From assembly GCA_025677835.1 (NCBI GenBank), contig JAIXMR010000159.1, forward strand, positions 1 to 36,107: a DNA stretch of 36,107 bases, read 5' to 3'. Below, in pieces: positions 1 to 10,945 of the stretch. Source of the stretch: Sporodiniella umbellata. Its lineage: Eukaryota; Mucoromycota; Mucoromycetes; Mucorales; Rhizopodaceae. Position numbers and translations under genes: made by a program. A model generated the notes under the pieces. The model saw only the letters and a program-made list of their open reading frames with translations. It had not been told where the DNA came from and did no database searches. Each line of letters starts with the position of its first letter. Within the stretch, counting starts at the first letter, position 1.

Positions 1-1480
1 TAATTAAAATAGGAGAAAAAAAAAGTATTTGTTTCATCTAAATACTAATTTGTTTCATGTTGACATAGAAAAACCTGGCTGCCAAAAGCTTGACACTGAT
101 AATACTAATGAAGCTTGACACTAACAAAAGCTTTAAAGACTCATCTCACTTTGCTGTGCTGAAAAACTATACAGAACGCATAAGGCTATCAGCTATATAA
201 TAAAGCGGTTGCCATGAAAAGGACATCTGTCACAAAACCTTGTCAACAAAAAACACTCCCTAAAATCGGTATTGATTCCGCTTTTGTTGGTCGTGTGACT
301 CAAAACGGATTTTCTATGAGCAGCTGTTGGAAGATCAATAAACAAACGGAGTATACAGTGCATAAACAAAGATACAATACAATACAAAATCAATTGCATG
401 TGCGGCTTGTTGACTTTGACAAAGAAAAGCTTCAGTGAGCTATTACCTAGTGTGTATTGATATGTAAGGCACTTGTATATAGCTCTTTTCTAAAGCGGCA
501 GGGTTTTAAGGCTTGGTTTTGTTTATACAACTGCTCATCTGAGCCTCTTTTTAAGGAGGTAGGAACAAAACAATTTACAATTGTTTTGATTTCAATACGC
601 AATTCTAGCCTTTTCTTTTTGTCGGTCACACGAGCCGTTTAACTCAGACAAGGAAATGAGAGGCTGTATTCACAAACGAAGTACCCTTTTATTTTGAATG
701 TGTCTAATAACTCTAGAAGGTTCTTAACGCCATTGTTGGCTAAAAGAGTATCAAAGCTGAAGTAAGGCGCTTGCTGAAAACGCTGAACAGTAACACTAGC
801 AATATAAAAAACCTTTATTTTTTCATCACTAACTTTTGCCTTTTAACAACGTATTTAAGCTTCAAACTTCTAGCTGACTATACTAAAATTGCATTCAGTT
901 AAAAAAAACTGAGAGACCTACAGAGTTCAGCCCAAGTAGAAAGAGAGCGCTCTTGACTTTTGATGTTTTGGGTTGAAACTAACTTTTGTACCACCTTAGA
1001 GGTCCTGGGTACTTTGATTTGGATTGCCACTCTGTGTAAGGTACGTGTGGAGCTCCTTTCGATGACTCATTACGTTTAATCGAATTTGCAACAATACAGA
1101 GAATAGAAGTCAAAAGGCGAATATTTTGATAGAGGCTAGACGAATCATTTTGAAAAGCCTGAGAAACTTAGCATCAAACCATTGACTCAAAAAGGTAGAT
1201 GGAGCTTGAGATTGAGGATACAACACTTAGCACAGACAGTTGTCGTTGGCCAAAAAAAAAAAAAAGTTCGAGCATATAGCAAAGTCTGCCTTTTGGCTAA
1301 CTTTTTCGAATACAGTTGTTTTTGTGAGCACGCTAATGTCTATAGGTTTGACTGCATTGTAGAAATCTATAAGTTTTATTTAAACAAGTGGTGATATATT
1401 TTATGACTATACAAGAGTATTTTGTTTTGCTGTACATTTGTGATTTTCAATAAAATTTAATAAATAATCAAAAGAACATT
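1..1480. other. Noncoding stretch, no gene recognised
   Basis: No reading frame here resembles a protein: the longest are about 60-75 codons, low in complexity and without motifs. The DNA is AT-rich. A 12-bp direct repeat (AAGCTTGACACT) occurs at 86-97 and 111-122. Bases near 1400-1480 are probably the 3' flank of the amino-acid transporter that ends at 1481 on the minus strand. No tRNA-like A and B boxes were recognised. Confidence 0.6.
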
Positions 1481-3022
1481 TTAGCTGCTTCCTTCAAAGT
1501 CTGCTTTCAGCGCACGAACAGCAGATATTGTTCCAAAAATAAGTCCCACAAGACCAAGCAAGACAACAAAGAAGCAAAGCACTAATTCTGGGAAGCGCTT
1601 GTTGCGAAGTCCTGTCAGCTTCAAGTAAAATACAATCGGAAAGATAAGAACCAGAGCACAATTAGAGAATGCGCCCAATAAGGACATAAAGTCTCCAAAA
1701 AAGGGAACATAGATAGCAATCACTGCAATGATAACCATCATTGTGCCGCGAAGGAGAAAGCGAAGGGCCCATTCCATTTTTTTGCTATGATTGAAAGAGG
1801 AGATACGGAACATCTTTTCCAGATCCAAAGCAAACGATGTCATCAAAATAGGGCAGGCCAACAAAACGTGAACAGTGATAATCACAGCAGAAGCGATTTT
1901 AGCGCCGCCTTCGGGCAGACTGTCGTAAACTGGCGATCGCACTAAACTTCCATAAACATAATATCCAGGGACTGCTGTCAAAAAGTAAATGACAGAGCAA
2001 GTACTCAAACCAGCCGCAATGACCTTGTTCCAGTCTCGAGGCTTCTTCATACCGGCCTCTATATTAGCATATACAGGATTTCCACCTAAAATGCGTGTTT
2101 AGGACTTTTATCATTTAATTCCATCAGAGTATTACCAAAACTAAAAACAATAGAACTGAGTGCAATAGGAAATTGATCCCATATAACACTGTCTCGATGT
2201 ACGTTAATTTGGTTGACCTTATCTTGAAGCGCAACCACTATGACAATCAAAACGACAATGACGGTTGCCAGCATGCCAAATGCACTTAAAAAGCCAACCT
2301 CTTTCATAGAGCGAAAGAAAATAAAAGGAATGGCCACGATAATACAGCATATGATGGTCCATATAGGGAAAGTAAGTTCAGCTCGGGTTCCTTTACAAAC
2401 CGTATGTAAATTTTGCCCAGCCAGAAGCATATATAGTACAGGAACACCAATTAAAGAAATCGCAGTAAATACGAAAGAGATCCAGCCGCCGATTGGTCCA
2501 AAGGCATCAGTGGCAACTTCTTGGTAAGACGACAGACGCGTGCGACCATTATGATATAGACATCGGATTAAAACAATTCCAGAATCTAAGTAGAAAACGC
2601 AAAGGTTAACAAGACTTACTAAGGCACTTGTCACTTTTACGTTACATGTAGAAAAAAGCCAGCTTAGTCCCAAAATGAATAGGCCTACATAAAATCTGAG
2701 TTTTTCTTAGTTTACATCCCATTTGACTTTTTACCAATCCACCCTCCCTGCTTCAGAGAGTAAGGGAGACTGAGGGCACCGGTGCCTGCAACGACACATA
2801 CTACATTGAAATAAGCGAGAAAGGATGAACCGCCTTTTGAGTTTGTATCTACACCATGACTGAAGGAAATATCATCAACTTCGGCTTCTGCTACAAAAAA
2901 AAGTTACTTTGGTTTTTGTTGAGTGATTTCATTTATAGATTATTACAAACAATGCCATCCGAAACGCCCTTATTTGAGTTGAATGTCTTTTCGTTTTTTA
3001 AGTCGTGGAGCTGTACACTCAT
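1481..3022 (-). CDS. AVT-type (vacuolar) amino-acid transporter, AAAP family
   Basis: Five exons on the minus strand: 3022-2947, 2890-2735, 2684-2646, 2585-2136 and 2085-1481. The introns are 50-60 bp with GT-AG ends and all phases close, giving 441 aa. The product should be a multi-pass secondary transporter moving neutral amino acids across the vacuolar or another endomembrane (AAAP/SLC32-36 family, like yeast AVT1). The sequence shows a short acidic N-terminus, then GTGALSLPYSLKQGGWIG in the first membrane helices, the family motif LIRCLYHNGRTRLSSYQE, and about 10-11 hydrophobic helices to the C-terminus. NPVYANIEAGMKKPRDWNKV is the typical loop after helix 6. The family is clear; substrate and membrane are inferred. 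The start is the first ATG that joins by a phase-consistent intron. The N-terminal domain is short compared with yeast AVT1. Confidence 0.93.
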
Positions 3023-3203
3023 AGTATCTAGAAAAGAAAAAAAGAGAGTCGGGATAGCATTTTTTGTCAGAATTTATAATGAAATCGGATTTAGAAATCG
3101 AGTTGCACCTAGCCTATTTAGAGTTTTTTTTTTAACTTAGTTTCTTATTCGACGATGGTTCTTGTACCTTTGGTTTTTTTTTTACTGCTTGTAAACTACC
3201 CAC

Positions 3204-3227
3204 AAAAAAAAAAAAAAAAAAAAAAAA
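3204..3227. repeat. Homopolymer A24
   Basis: An uninterrupted run of 24 A on the plus strand lies about 180 bp upstream of the transporter start codon, so it reads poly-T toward that gene. Such poly(dA:dT) tracts often exclude nucleosomes in fungal promoters, so a promoter role is plausible but inferred. The exact length may be affected by assembly. Confidence 0.85.
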
Positions 3228-4477
3228 CAGAGTGAGTTGCAGTTTGTGTAAATTTCAAGTCGCGAGAAGCGTACAGATGTACAACAATATGATCCTCACA
3301 TTGTTTTTAAACAGTGTCTAATTAAGCAGTTTCAATGCTAATGTTTTTGCTACAGTGTTTGTATGTGTTACACGCATTTTGCGTCACTGAAAGCGTAAGC
3401 TACACACCTTGCTGAAGTTGGTTCTCAATAGACCTTGAGGAACTAAAACCTTCTTGAAGAGCGACAGATAATAGATAAGAAAAAATGTCAGGTGTCCATC
3501 GATCTGCATCCATTGTCAAAAAAAAATGCCTATTTTGGAACAGATATGCTACCCTATATGATCTTTCCTCTAACTGTGTACCAACATGGTATTATAAAGT
3601 AATAGGGTACACCGAAAAGCGGATGTAAAGAATTATTTCTGTTTTCTTGAAAAAAACTGCGGTTAGTCTTTACCCAAACACTTTCTTTTAAATCTGCTGA
3701 GAGCTATGTAGCTAGCTACCTTTAAAAATGTATATATGGCCCCTGTAACTTTAAAATGTTTTACCCGGGAAGCTTTTGTTACTACTTTACAGTGAGTAGT
3801 ATTCAAACACCGACAAACTCGGACATATGTGAAAAACAAAGCTTTGGTATCTTTTAACAAAAGGAAGAGCAAACCATTACTTTTACAAAGAAAAACCATC
3901 TACTCTGTACTTTCTTAGAGCTCAGCTTTTTTAATTGGTAGCTTATGTCTATCTTTGCTTAACTCGGCCTTAAATCCTGCTTACCCTAAGTCCGAAGGAT
4001 TTTTAGACGACAATTTGTTGGCTATAACAACGAACAAATAACACATAAAGCAGACGTTTTATTTTGCCTTTCTGGATACATTCTTTGGGCGCCTTTTTGC
4101 TTTGAAACAAATGGTCGACAGAGTAAGACGGGCGGCCTGTGCTTCGAAGGCAGATAAGCTCTGAACTCTTCTTTTAGGTAGCGGTGCTAAGTGTAAGACT
4201 TAGTTGTTATAGAAGCCTTTTACTGCAAACCCTAACAAAGCCATAACTAAGCCAATAGCTTAGCATAGGTAGAGAGGTCTAGCCCTTGCCAACCTTTTTT
4301 TTTCTTCTTTTTGATTTTACCTCAGATATCTTTTATAAAATACTATATATTGTCCAGCCACCAATAGGCTAATTTAAGCAAAACCGAATAGAGCCATAGT
4401 CCTTTTCCAAAGAAAAAAAAAAGGAAAAATGAGCCATTCAAAATATTATAATAGTAGTTTCAATATACTGAAACGGG

Positions 4478-4483
4478 TTTTAT
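4478..4483 (-). terminator. Probable polyadenylation signal AATAAA of the Zn2Cys6 gene
   Basis: The minus strand reads AATAAA about 35-40 bases beyond the stop codon at 4519-4521, a typical position for a cleavage/polyadenylation signal. Confidence 0.45.
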
Positions 4484-4518
4484 TGGCATTCATGTCCTCC
4501 AGATGAAATTTAATTTAG

Positions 4519-7500
4519 TTAAAGGCTATAGAAAGCACCATCTAGTCTTTGTTCGTAGTGTGTTTTTTGAGTTATGTTGAGGTCCGCATATTCTACCCAA
4601 GTACTGTCAGGTACTCCCCAAAAAAAATTACCAGCTGCATTTTCATAGTTCTGAAAGGTCAAGGGTGCAGCAGGAAAAGTGTAGTGAAAAAGCTTTGAGT
4701 CAAGCTCGCTCATAACGGATTGTGAATTGTCATCTTTATGCTCAGATAGGTTATGATAGGCGCAATAGTCTTGATTGTTAGTATCTAACAGTAAACTGGA
4801 TTCAGTTACATCAGAGCTCTGAAAGTACATAGTGTTATTATCATATATGTGCTGGGAGCTCTCAAACTCAGGCATGCTAAATCCAAACTGGGTTATTGAA
4901 TATAAATCTTCCACTCCTGAAAAGGCACTTGCTTCTTTGGCTGCGTCTAAAAAGCCTTGTTCCATTGGATATTTTGACTCAGGGAAGTGGCTATAAAACT
5001 CGTCCAGCCAGCTATAGTCGTTTGGAGGCAGCGAATACAAATTTTTGGAAGATATATGCTTCTGAGTTGTATTCGAAATAGAAAAGTTTTCTATAGCAAT
5101 TTTGCCACTATGTAGTGCCTCTTCTTCAGGTGCTGTTGGCCCTTCGATCTTTCCATTAAGTTCCAGTTCATAGTTGCTCAACCCGAAGTGAGGTAAGCAT
5201 TCTGCTATAAAGTTATTCAGCTTCCCCTTTATTGTAGAGTGAGCATTAATCTTGTTGACTATTTTGATTCCTTGAAATACTTTTGATTTTGCACTTTGTA
5301 TGTTTATGGTATTGGCATTTTGGAAATTGAAAAGATGAATAGAGGTAGCGGTGACTGATGGATAAGCTGCATACCCCCAAGATATTAGCAAAAAGTCGTG
5401 ATAGCGCATAAGGTCTGATATTTCTAAAATCTTTGTTGCTGCACTAGTACAAATAGCCAAAGACGTCTTTTCTGATAAAGCTGATTTTTCCTCAGCATTT
5501 TTTCTGATGAATGGACGATGCAGCAAAATCAGAATAGTGTAATATGAAAGAGATATAAGGCCTAAACTCAAAAAAAAAAAAAGGATTAACCTCAGACCAT
5601 TGAAAACAAAGAAAAGAGGGGATATACAAACCTCTCATAGAGAGAAGAGAGTGTGACAAATCGTTGTTTGTATAAACTTTGTCAGGCTGTGTTATTTCTA
5701 GTAGGTGAGGAAAGCCAGATCTCCATGAAGACAGCGCATTGTCTATATAAGCAACAATTGAGTCGCTCCCGTGTTCTATGGATCGCTTTTTAGCCTGAGG
5801 TGTGTACATGTTCTGTAATAACACTCCTAAAATCTTGGAAAGCTTTATCATTTGAACTAGAGGCTGATACAAGGGGATTGGCTTTTTTTTAAAGGTTTTG
5901 GCTGTATTTTCATTTAGAGAAGGGAACCGAGGTAAATGATGATCTGTATTAGTCATTGAATCCATCACCTCATCCCAGTCTGCATTTTCAGATGGGTAAA
6001 CTTCAGTGATTTCCTTCAAATGAGTCAATGCACAATGTACGGTTTAAATATCTTAGTCAATACCTCATCTAGAATTGAAAGAGGACGGCCGGACTCTGCT
6101 GAAAGCCAATGATCAAGTACGTAAAGTGACCATAATAGTCTACGGCGGGTTTCTTTTTCCTTCTGTGAAAGCTCTAGTTTTTCACTGGATCTATGCAGCC
6201 CTAAATCATAACACTACAAAGATTTTAGAAAGATGCATTTGTTCTTTTCTTTTTCTAAAAAAAAAAAAAGAGAATCAACTACCATTTGGATACCCTATAA
6301 TGCAAGTGAGCCCAATGAATTTTCGAAATGTTAACTTTTTTACATTAAAGCAGAGAACCCAATCTTTGGCTCTTTTTTCTGAATTCAGACAATGAATTTG
6401 GCCGATGACAATGGCTTGTAATGAAGCTATAGTAGGCAAATAACGCAGTTTTTGATACTTCCACATCCTGTCAACAAAATTTTCTGACAGTTCTTTTGCA
6501 GATATTCCAGATTTGTCTCCATAAGAGACTTCATCATCGCCTGCCTCTATACAATTTGTAGCATACTTTATAGCTGCCAAATACATTGATAAAAGTAAAG
6601 TGGGGAAAGGAAATTCTGGCCGAATACGGCGGTATTCTTCAAGAAATAATGTTTTGTTAACTACGGGTGTACTAGGATGTATGTATGCAAAATATCTAAT
6701 TGGGTTAAGGGTTAGTAGACAACATATGGGCGTCTCTGTTCTTTACATTTTTAGTAGCTTATCGCTTAAATCTTTCTCAATACCAGCTACCTTGTAAATC
6801 CAATCGTTGATACTATTGATACTCTCTCTCGACTGTATTGGTTCTCCTCCGATATAGTCTTGGACTGGGTCTATGAATGAATCGAAATTCGTTAACTCTG
6901 ACTCCTTTATAAGTATCTGATGTATTCTTGAATCTAACTGTGCTTGTATCCCAAAGGGCAATATCAATCTGTTTAGCATATCTTTTAGTTTTCTTTTGTC
7001 TTCCCGCAAGATATAGGTGTTTTTTTGTATATCATCCTCCAATGTATCAGCAGTTTGCTGGTTTGCTTTGGGGTCTTGATATGTATCATCTACCATTTTA
7101 CCCACTGGGAAAAGCCGTCTTTTATCGCCAGAAGTTGCATTTTTTAGAAGTTCTTCAATTCTTTCTAGTTTTTCTTCCAGTAAAGATACATGTCTTTTTT
7201 TTTTTTTTTTAGGACGGTTGTTTACTGCATTAATTTGATTTACCCTTTAAGTGGTGCTTTTTTCTTTCTACTTTAGAACATGATAATTATTTAGTTTTAT
7301 ATTGACATTGATTTTAGAAAAGCTATACTTCAAATTGAAAGTGCATCCTTCGTCTACCAATAAGCAATTCCTACAGTTTTTGAAACCGTCCATAACATTG
7401 CACTTTGCCTTCTTTACTTTACACAAGTCACTAAAATACAAATCAGTTTTTCAATTGTCCCAACTTGCTTGAACATACCAGGCCATCCTGTTTCGTCCTT

Positions 7501-7570
7501 TTAGTGATATATCAATCGTATTTTTTTTTTTGGGTGCTATAGGCACATATTTATGGTTTTTGTTGGACAT
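4519..7570 (-). CDS. Zn2Cys6 fungal-specific transcription factor
   Basis: Eight exons on the minus strand: 7570-7479, 7430-7329, 7244-6747, 6695-6344, 6294-6283, 6213-6064, 6013-5632 and 5561-4519. Phases close to 876 aa. The binuclear zinc cluster is split by intron 1: Cys31, 34, 41, 50, 53 and 60 fit C-x2-C-x6-C-x8-C-x2-C-x6-C exactly (ACDLCKVKKAKC then CRNCLLVDEGC). A basic linker with Lys5 and a coiled coil (HVSLLEEKLERIEELLKN) follow, as in Gal4-type dimers. The middle homology region (Fungal_trans) spans roughly residues 225-500, with YFAYIHPSTPVVNK, then CYDLGLHRSSEKL, RRRLLWSLYVLDHWL and SGRPLSILDE. The C-terminal third is polar (Asn, Ser, Asp, Glu) and may be an activation domain. 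It should be a nuclear sequence-specific regulator; its targets are unknown. The third exon's 5' boundary (intron 7245-7328) is the least certain junction. Confidence 0.9.
6283..6294 (-). other. 12-nt micro-exon of the Zn2Cys6 gene
   Basis: Exon 5 is only four codons (GIQM, residues 349-352), flanked by a 49-bp intron (6295-6343) and a 69-bp intron (6214-6282), both GT-AG and phase 0. Including it gives WVLCFN-GIQM-CYDLGLHR, which fits the conserved middle-homology pattern W-x-L...I-x-M-x3-L-G-L-H-R. Skipping it would remove the conserved Met segment without shifting frame. Confidence 0.8.
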
Positions 7571-8436
7571 ATATTGTTATTTTTTGTTAAAGAAAAAGTT
7601 GAAACCAAGAAAATCTTGACATCTTGCTTTATCTCATCTGCATTTTAAATTCAATGGAAAAATTATTTTCCCGTAGACGGTTGTAAAAGACAACACTGCG
7701 ATACACGCTTTAGAAATCGTATTTATTGTAACCAGCTCTTTATTTTTAAGCTTTTAGATAGCAAAAATACCACAACAAATCTCTGAGTCATATGGCTTTA
7801 CATAGGCCTTTATATTACATAGCAAACATAATCAAATCCAAGGATAACGGTGACGGACCTTCTTTTAGTCTTGATAGAAACGTTCTTGTTTTGTTTTTGC
7901 TGTTTTGTCCAAGTACAGTTTGACCTTTAGAATCCGCGAGTTTTAGTAGACTTTTTTCTCTGATTGCATCTATCTGTTTTAGTCTATTTTTTTTTTGTAG
8001 AAATGATTTTATTCCTGGTGCCACTAATACGGCAGACACCTTTTAATTGACGTGTAAAGAATAAAGAACATGACAATTTTCAATACTCGTCGTTTTAACA
8101 AAGTGGCTTTATAGATGCTACTTGATTTTTTTTAGATTTACTTCGCTATGTAGTTCTTTGGGTGCTAGTGTTACTCTTACCGGCTTGTAAGCGTATAGGG
8201 TGAATCCGGTCATATGCTTTTTCTTAATCAGGAAACAAGGCTTTTCCCGGAAGTTTGGAGCGTTGGGCCAGGTCTATGATTATTTTTTAAAAACGGGCAA
8301 AATTTGCCAGTCTCACAGTATATCCTAATAGCGTTTGTGTATTGTTTTGGGATTTGCCACAATTGTGTAACATGCGGTTATTAATGATTTCTTTTTTTTT
8401 TTGGCTCTTTTCCTTTTATTTTGCTCTCTAAAAAGT
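7571..8436. promoter_or_regulatory. Divergent intergenic region, Zn2Cys6 gene / metacaspase
   Basis: These 866 bp separate two divergently transcribed genes and must hold both promoters. The stretch is AT-rich with many T runs, including one just upstream of the metacaspase start. One minus-strand open frame (7815-8039) begins with GTG rather than ATG and shows no motif, so it was not called as a gene. No specific operator was recognised. Confidence 0.55.
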
Positions 8437-10072
8437 ATGAGTGAATACAATTATCAAGAGTCAGAAGAAAACAATAATACACACGAATACAAAAAAACAT
8501 ATTCGTCACATTCATATTCTTATGTAGTATCCTTATTCATAAGATTACTTTGTTATTAATTATTTATAGACATCAAACCAAGGAACTGAGTCTTTTTCCA
8601 GCACACATGAATCCTATGGTGATAACCAAAGCTCTAGTAAGTTCGTGTTTTTATCTTCTGTGTGTGTGTGTGTGTGTGTGTGTGTTTTACGTCTTTTGTT
8701 TAACTAGATATCTATGGTGGGTTGGCCAGCGGTGATAACGACGACGAAGATGAAAAATTATACCTCCATGTAGATCCGACTGCAAACCAAGAGAAAACCT
8801 CGGACGTAGAGGTATCCAACTGTACAGTAAGCTCAAGTGTACAAGCATAAAAAACTAAATTTTGGAAATTCCAGGTGAAGGTAAAAAAAGGGCGCTTCTG
8901 ATTGGCATCAACTATATTGGCACCAAAAGTCAACTAAATGGTACTCTGACTTTTTTTTGTTTTTCATTTTATTTTGCACTGACTCTGTACATACTACCTA
9001 GGTTGCATCAATGACGTTCAAAATATCAAAGAGTTTCTGAGCTCATATAACTTTGAAGAGGTAAAGATCGTTATATATCATTGAAAAATGTATATAAACA
9101 TATGTTTTGGAGCTCTAATTAATCTATCAAATTAGAAAGATATGGTGACCTTGACTGACGATCAAGAGGAGTCAAAATTCAAACCCACTCGAAACAATAT
9201 TATAGCTGCTATGGAATGGCTTGTTCACGACGCTGAACCCAACGACTCGTAGATGTTTTTAGCAAACGATTTATATTAGTTTTTAACTGTCGTTTTTAGA
9301 TTTTTTTTTCATTATAGTGGACACGGTGGTAGAGTTGCAGATATGCATAGTGATGAAGATGATGGCCATGATGAAACAATCTATCCTTTAGACTATGAGC
9401 AATACGAAGGCGATTCTGGTCAGATAAGAGATGATGTAAAAATTGCTTTAACTATCTAGATGCTTTGTATAGAAAATTAACTTTACATTATAGGATTTAC
9501 ATGCAATTTTAGTGAGACCGCTCCCTAAGGGTTGTCGTTTGACTGCTATTTTTGATAGCTGTCATTCAGGAACTGTTCTTGACCTGCCTTATGTATATTC
9601 AACAAAGGGGCAGATCAAAGAAAACAACATGTTTAAACACGCTGGTATGGGCATTTTTTCTGCAGGTATCCAATATGCTCGCGGAGACAAAGATGGGGCA
9701 CTGTCTTCTATCCTATCGCTTGGCAAACAGCTGCTTGAAACCCGACAAATTTCCGACGATGTTCGTCAAAGGAATACGACTTTAGCTGATGTCATCATGT
9801 TCTCTGGATGCAAAGATGATCAAACATCTGCAGATGCTCAAGAAGCAGGTCGCGCTACAGGAGCAATGAGCTTTGCTCTTACAAGTAAGTGATTATACTT
9901 AAAAATGATCCTTTTACTCAAAAAAAAAAAAGCTACACTTCGTCGAAACCCTGATCAGTCTTATCACCAACTCCTGAACAACTTACGTATCATTTTACGC
10001 GATAAATACTCTCAACGTCCTCAAATGAGCGCATCGCATCCAATTGATGTGAATCTTGTATTCAAATGCTAA
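8437..10072 (+). CDS. Type I metacaspase (caspase-like cysteine protease)
   Basis: Nine exons: 8437-8523, 8570-8636, 8708-8821, 8875-8940, 9002-9060, 9136-9248, 9300-9435, 9494-9884 and 9933-10072. Phases close to 390 aa. It should be a calcium-dependent clan CD protease that cleaves after Arg or Lys, acting in stress response, protein quality control or cell death (yeast Mca1/Yca1 family). The first ~100 residues are a polar Ser/Asn/Gln/Tyr-rich prodomain as in type I enzymes. The catalytic core begins at [19 protein letters not shown]. The catalytic His lies in HYSGHGG (His177) and the catalytic Cys in DSCHSG (Cys237). The usual C-terminal block with [13 protein letters not shown] is present, so the enzyme looks intact. 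The donor of intron 3 is GTACAG, chosen because only that phase gives the family sequence. Confidence 0.95.
8659..8684 (+). repeat. (TG)13 microsatellite in metacaspase intron 2
   Basis: Thirteen perfect TG units lie within the 71-bp intron 8637-8707. Length polymorphism here would change intron size but not the protein. Confidence 0.95.
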
Positions 10073-10122
10073 CATGGTGTCATGCTTCAGGGATTTACTT
10101 ATTGGAATTTGTTTTCTTACAA

Positions 10123-10128
10123 AATAAA
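10123..10128 (+). terminator. Probable polyadenylation signal of metacaspase
   Basis: AATAAA occurs 51 bases after the metacaspase stop codon. The next gene (RPB1) ends convergently at 10361, so the two 3' UTRs share about 290 bp. Confidence 0.5.
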
Positions 10129-10360
10129 CATAAATAATCGTTTGGATATATAAAGCTATGAGTTTAATTAACCATAAATGTTTCAAAAATAAAGTGCAGT
10201 GTTGGTTCTTATTTGGATTTACTACTACCTCAAAAAAAATATATTGAAGTGGACAGGAAATAAAGTCTATATAATTTAGAGTCTTGACAACTCTGCGTTT
10301 TTATAGTGGTACAAATGTTGTGCTGAAACACAGTATTAAAAATAATTTAGATTCTAGATA

Positions 10361-10945
10361 TTACTTTTTAGGGCTATAACTTGGAGAAGTGGGAGAGTAG
10401 CTAGGGCTTGTAGGACTGTAGCTTGGACTAGTAGGACTGTAGCTTGGACTAGTAGGGCTATAGCTTGGACTAGTAGGGCTATAGCTAGGGCTTGTAGGAC
10501 TATAGCTAGGGCTTGTAGGACTATAGCTAGGGCTGGTAGGACTGTAGCTAGGGCTGGTAGGACTGTAGCTAGGGCTGGTAGGACTGTAGCTAGGGCTTGT
10601 AGGACTGTAGCTAGGGCTTGTAGGACTGTAGCTTGGACTAGTAGGGCTATAGCTTGGACTAGTAGGACTGTAGCTTGGACTAGTAGGGCTATAGCTTGGA
10701 CTGGTGGGGCTATAGCTAGGGCTTGTAGGACTGTAGCTAGGGCTGGTAGGACTGTAGCTTGGACTGGTGGGGCTATAGCTAGGGCTGGTAGGACTGTAGC
10801 TAGGGCTTGTAGGACTATAACTAGGGCTTGTAGGACTGTAGCTTGGACTGGTGGGACTATAACTAGGGCTTGTAGGACTGTAGCTTGGACTGGTGGGACT
10901 ATAGCTTGGACTAGTAGGGCTGTAGCTTGGACTAGTAGGCGAATA
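10361..10945 (-). repeat. RPB1 CTD: 27 tandem 21-bp units, all YSPTSPS
   Basis: From 10945 down to 10379 there are exactly 27 consecutive 21-bp units. Every one encodes the consensus heptad Y-S-P-T-S-P-S, followed by YSPKK and stop. In the cell these Ser2/Ser5/Ser7 sites carry the phosphorylation code for capping, elongation, splicing and 3' processing factors. Proximal to the array are degenerate copies ([20 protein letters not shown]). At DNA level the units form a patchwork of a few codon variants, several adjacent units being identical. Confidence 0.97.

Larger units (their letters stand above)
3023..4518. other. Noncoding interval between transporter and Zn2Cys6 gene
   Basis: This is the likely promoter of the transporter (right side of 3022) plus the 3' flank of the transcription factor gene. 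It holds a 24-base A tract at 3204-3227 and several shorter A/T runs. The short frames inside lack protein-like composition, and no gene was recognised. Confidence 0.6.

Noticed and set aside
86..122. Direct repeat AAGCTTGACACT, two copies 13 bases apart
   Set aside because: It is short, has only two copies and no associated gene; chance is likely in AT-rich DNA.
10379..10945. Regular short repeats resembling a CRISPR array
   Set aside because: There are no unique spacers. The units are contiguous 21-bp coding repeats in frame with RPB1.
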